Assembly: GCA_013215385.1 (NCBI GenBank)
Contig: JABSOY010000007.1
Coordinates: forward strand, 62,001-126,000
Source: Colwellia sp.
GTDB lineage: Bacteria > Pseudomonadota > Gammaproteobacteria > Enterobacterales > Alteromonadaceae
Length of the DNA: 64,000 bases
Direction: 5' to 3'
A model generated the notes under the pieces. The model was not told the DNA's origin. It was given only the letters and a program-made list of their open reading frames with translations, and ran no database searches. The position numbers and the translations under genes were made by a program. Below, piece after piece: positions 62,041-64,000 of this stretch (position 1 is its first letter; each line of letters starts with the position of its first letter).

Positions 62041-64000
62041 TTATAAATGTTCCTTAAAGTATTCACTTATCATTGTTCTTAAATGCAATGAAGTGCCTTT
62101 ACCTTCATTAATAGCGTGACTTCTATTTGGGTATGACATCAAATCAAATTGTTTGTTATGTTCAACCAATTTGTTTATTAACTTCTCTGCTATTTGGTAG
62201 TGCACATTATCATCACCTGTGCCATGCACGATTAAAAGTTTGCCTTTTAAATTTTGTGCATGAGTAACCGCAGAGCCTTGCTCATAGCCTTCCGCATGAT
62301 CTTTCAATAAACCAGAATAGCGCTCTTGATATATGGTGTCATATAAACGTTGATCAGATAACGCTGCAACAGAAACACCTACATGGTATTGATCAGGATA
62401 ACGGAACATCATATCAAGTGTAGTAGAACCACCACCAGACCAACCCCATATGCCGACACGAGAAGTGTCAATATAACTCCAGCGTTTTGCCATTGCTTTT
62501 AAGGCATCTGATTGATCTCTAGAACTTAAAATCCCAACAGCTCCGTAGATTGACTCGCGCCATGCCTTGCCTTTAGGTACGCCCGTTCCTCTGTTATCGA
62601 TAGATGCTACAATATAGCCCTGTTGAGTCATCATTTGCGACCAAAGATAACTCAAACCACCGAACCTATCATGAACAGTTTGTCCACTTGGGTAACCATA
62701 AACATAAAATATTATTGGATATTTTTTGTTTGCGTCAAAGCTATTAGGGCGCATGATGTAGCCGTCAAGGACTAATCCGTCTTGTGCCTTAACTTGAAAA
62801 AACTCAGTTTTTGCCAAAGACAATTTAGCCAGTTGGTCGGCAAGTTTTTTGTTGTCGTACAATTCTTGTTTAATTGCATGATTAGGCAAGCTAATTAGAC
62901 GTTTTTTCGCAGGTTGGTCAAAACTAGAATGGGTATGAATTGCCCAGTTAGCGTCTTCGGATATTTGGTATCGGTTTGCACCAGCGTAATTTTCGGGTGT
63001 AACTTTTTCCATTGCAGAGCCGTCTAATTTACTACGGAATAAATAACGTTGTGCTGGTTTTTTTGGCGAAGCAATGAAGTAGATCCAACCATTTATTTCA
63101 TCAATAGATGAAATACTAATAATGTCAAAATTTCCGGGTGTTAGGTTTATTGACTGTTTGCCATCACGTGTTACACGATACAAATGACGCCAACCATCTC
63201 GTTCACTTTGCCAGATAAATGCCTTATTATTGTCAATCCATTTTGGATCACGATACGATTCTAAAAAATTTTCTTCTTGTTCAAGAAATACTTTAGTTAG
63301 CTCGCCGGTATTTGCGTTGGCATAGTAAAGCTGGTTTTTGTCTTGTTTGCGATTAACATGTTGAATAAGCACTTGATCACTATTACCTGCCCAACTCATT
63401 CGAGGAATATACATATCACTAATGTTGGTTAACTTTGCCCAAGTAGATTTTTTAGTTGATAATGAAACGATACCAATTTTTACGATTGCATTATCTTCAC
63501 CTACTTTTGGATAAGGAAAAGTTGTAATTTTTGGATAAAGACTGTCGGTATTGTTTATCATTGTGAAGTTTTGGCTACGACTTGTATCTAATTGCCAATA
63601 AGCTATTTTTGTACCATCCGGGCTCCAGCGAAATCCATCACGAATAGAAAATTCTTCTTCATAAACCCAATCAAAGTTACCGTTGATAATATCGTCTGAT
63701 GCATCAAAAGTAAGTTGTTCTATTTCCATTGAAGATAAATGCTGCACATAGATATTATTCTGACGAACATAGGCAACGTCATTTCCATTAAAGGAAAATT
63801 TTGCGAACATTAAACTGCTTTCAGCAGCTTTGTTACCGCCAATTTGACTAAGTTTATTGGTATCGATATTCAATAACCAATAATCACCACGACTCTTAGA
63901 TCGCCATACACGCTGACTGTTGGTGTATATTAGTAACTTTTTACGGTCGTCTGACCAGATGTAGTTATCAATAGACAAAGATTCATCTGCATTGTCCGGT
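62041..64000 (-). CDS. Dipeptidyl-peptidase IV-like S9B peptidase, partial
   Basis: The frame is open to the window edge (start lies beyond 64000), giving over 650 residues of a family of about 740-770. The propeller part is followed by the S9 alpha/beta-hydrolase: nucleophile WGWSGGGST (VGIWGWSGGGSTTLDM), acid HGTGDDNVH, and histidine NRSHAINEG near the C-terminus. The paired EE motif DWVYEEEFSIRDGF is the S9B amino-terminus-binding signature. It is secreted or outer-membrane-linked, and cuts Xaa-Pro dipeptides from peptide ends. A hairpin terminator follows directly. Confidence 0.93.
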   Translation of the reverse strand, partial: PDNADESLSIDNYIWSDDRKKLLIYTNSQRVWRSKSRGDYWLLNIDTNKLSQIGGNKAAESSLMFAKFSFNGNDVAYVRQNNIYVQHLSSMEIEQLTFDASDDIINGNFDWVYEEEFSIRDGFRWSPDGTKIAYWQLDTSRSQNFTMINNTDSLYPKITTFPYPKVGEDNAIVKIGIVSLSTKKSTWAKLTNISDMYIPRMSWAGNSDQVLIQHVNRKQDKNQLYYANANTGELTKVFLEQEENFLESYRDPKWIDNNKAFIWQSERDGWRHLYRVTRDGKQSINLTPGNFDIISISSIDEINGWIYFIASPKKPAQRYLFRSKLDGSAMEKVTPENYAGANRYQISEDANWAIHTHSSFDQPAKKRLISLPNHAIKQELYDNKKLADQLAKLSLAKTEFFQVKAQDGLVLDGYIMRPNSFDANKKYPIIFYVYGYPSGQTVHDRFGGLSYLWSQMMTQQGYIVASIDNRGTGVPKGKAWRESIYGAVGILSSRDQSDALKAMAKRWSYIDTSRVGIWGWSGGGSTTLDMMFRYPDQYHVGVSVAALSDQRLYDTIYQERYSGLLKDHAEGYEQGSAVTHAQNLKGKLLIVHGTGDDNVHYQIAEKLINKLVEHNKQFDLMSYPNRSHAINEGKGTSLHLRTMISEYFKEHL

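Overview
The window reads as chromosome of an AT-rich marine gammaproteobacterium of the Alteromonadales. The Colwellia/Thalassotalea group fits best. The reasons are the gene content (ccoNOQP-fixH-ccoI-ccoS-fnr-uspE-ttcA in the order usual for Shewanella/Vibrio/Colwellia), a vSGLT-like symporter, a small TIGR02922-like protein, S9/M12/M16 secreted peptidases, and integron-type gene cassettes. This assignment is inferred from family recognition; no rRNA or tRNA gene was seen.

Region 1 (1-17.1 kb) is a respiratory and redox block, all on + except one lipoprotein. After an eroded AstE-like pseudogene and a LysE-type exporter comes the cbb3 oxidase operon ccoNOQP, with an FNR-like box about 175 bp upstream of ccoN. 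The assembly genes fixH, ccoI (Cu P-type ATPase), ccoS and a TauE/SafE-like membrane protein follow, then fnr, uspE (its own FNR-like box) and ttcA (FeS tRNA thiolase). Next come a tandem CDGSH protein, a solute-binding protein, and a GbsR/MarR regulator with a perfect palindrome in its promoter, placed before a cyanide-insensitive-type bd oxidase (cioAB). Two terminal oxidases and the anaerobic regulator thus share about 15 kb.

Region 2 (17.1-29.0 kb, minus strand) holds housekeeping and envelope genes: AlkC-like glycosylase with an Ig-like tail, M16 lipoprotein peptidase, Bax-type glucosaminidase, membrane protein, DUF1415, Atm1-type ABC exporter and sodium/sugar symporter.

Region 3 (29.7-35.2 kb) looks like an integron cassette array without an integrase (a CALIN). 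Small, mostly secreted proteins on the minus strand (DUF6491-like lipoprotein, PQQ-propeller fragment, retropepsin-like protease, TlpA-like thioredoxin, two-TM protein, esterase, 58-residue protein) are separated by attC-like sites of 85-100 bp and by attC remnants.

Region 4 (35.4-45.1 kb) carries an AlkB-type dioxygenase, an acyltransferase, a CIA30 protein, an ECF sigma factor fused to a large membrane domain with a glycine every fifth residue, a LytTR/LytS two-component pair, PepQ with a tandemly duplicated N-terminus, and a prolyl oligopeptidase pseudogene.

Region 5 (46.4-64 kb) carries a secreted astacin-like protease with a fresh 108-bp internal duplication, a DUF4377 protein, a 14-blade propeller histidine kinase, an ArgR-family regulator beside a PutA that lacks the DNA-binding domain, and gamma-glutamyltransferase. 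A zone of decayed genes follows (DUF885 remnant, IS3 transposase remnant, metzincin pseudogene with an 11-bp minisatellite at its start, Cys-rich secreted protein with a hexanucleotide array and a frameshift). The window ends inside an S9 dipeptidyl-peptidase gene.
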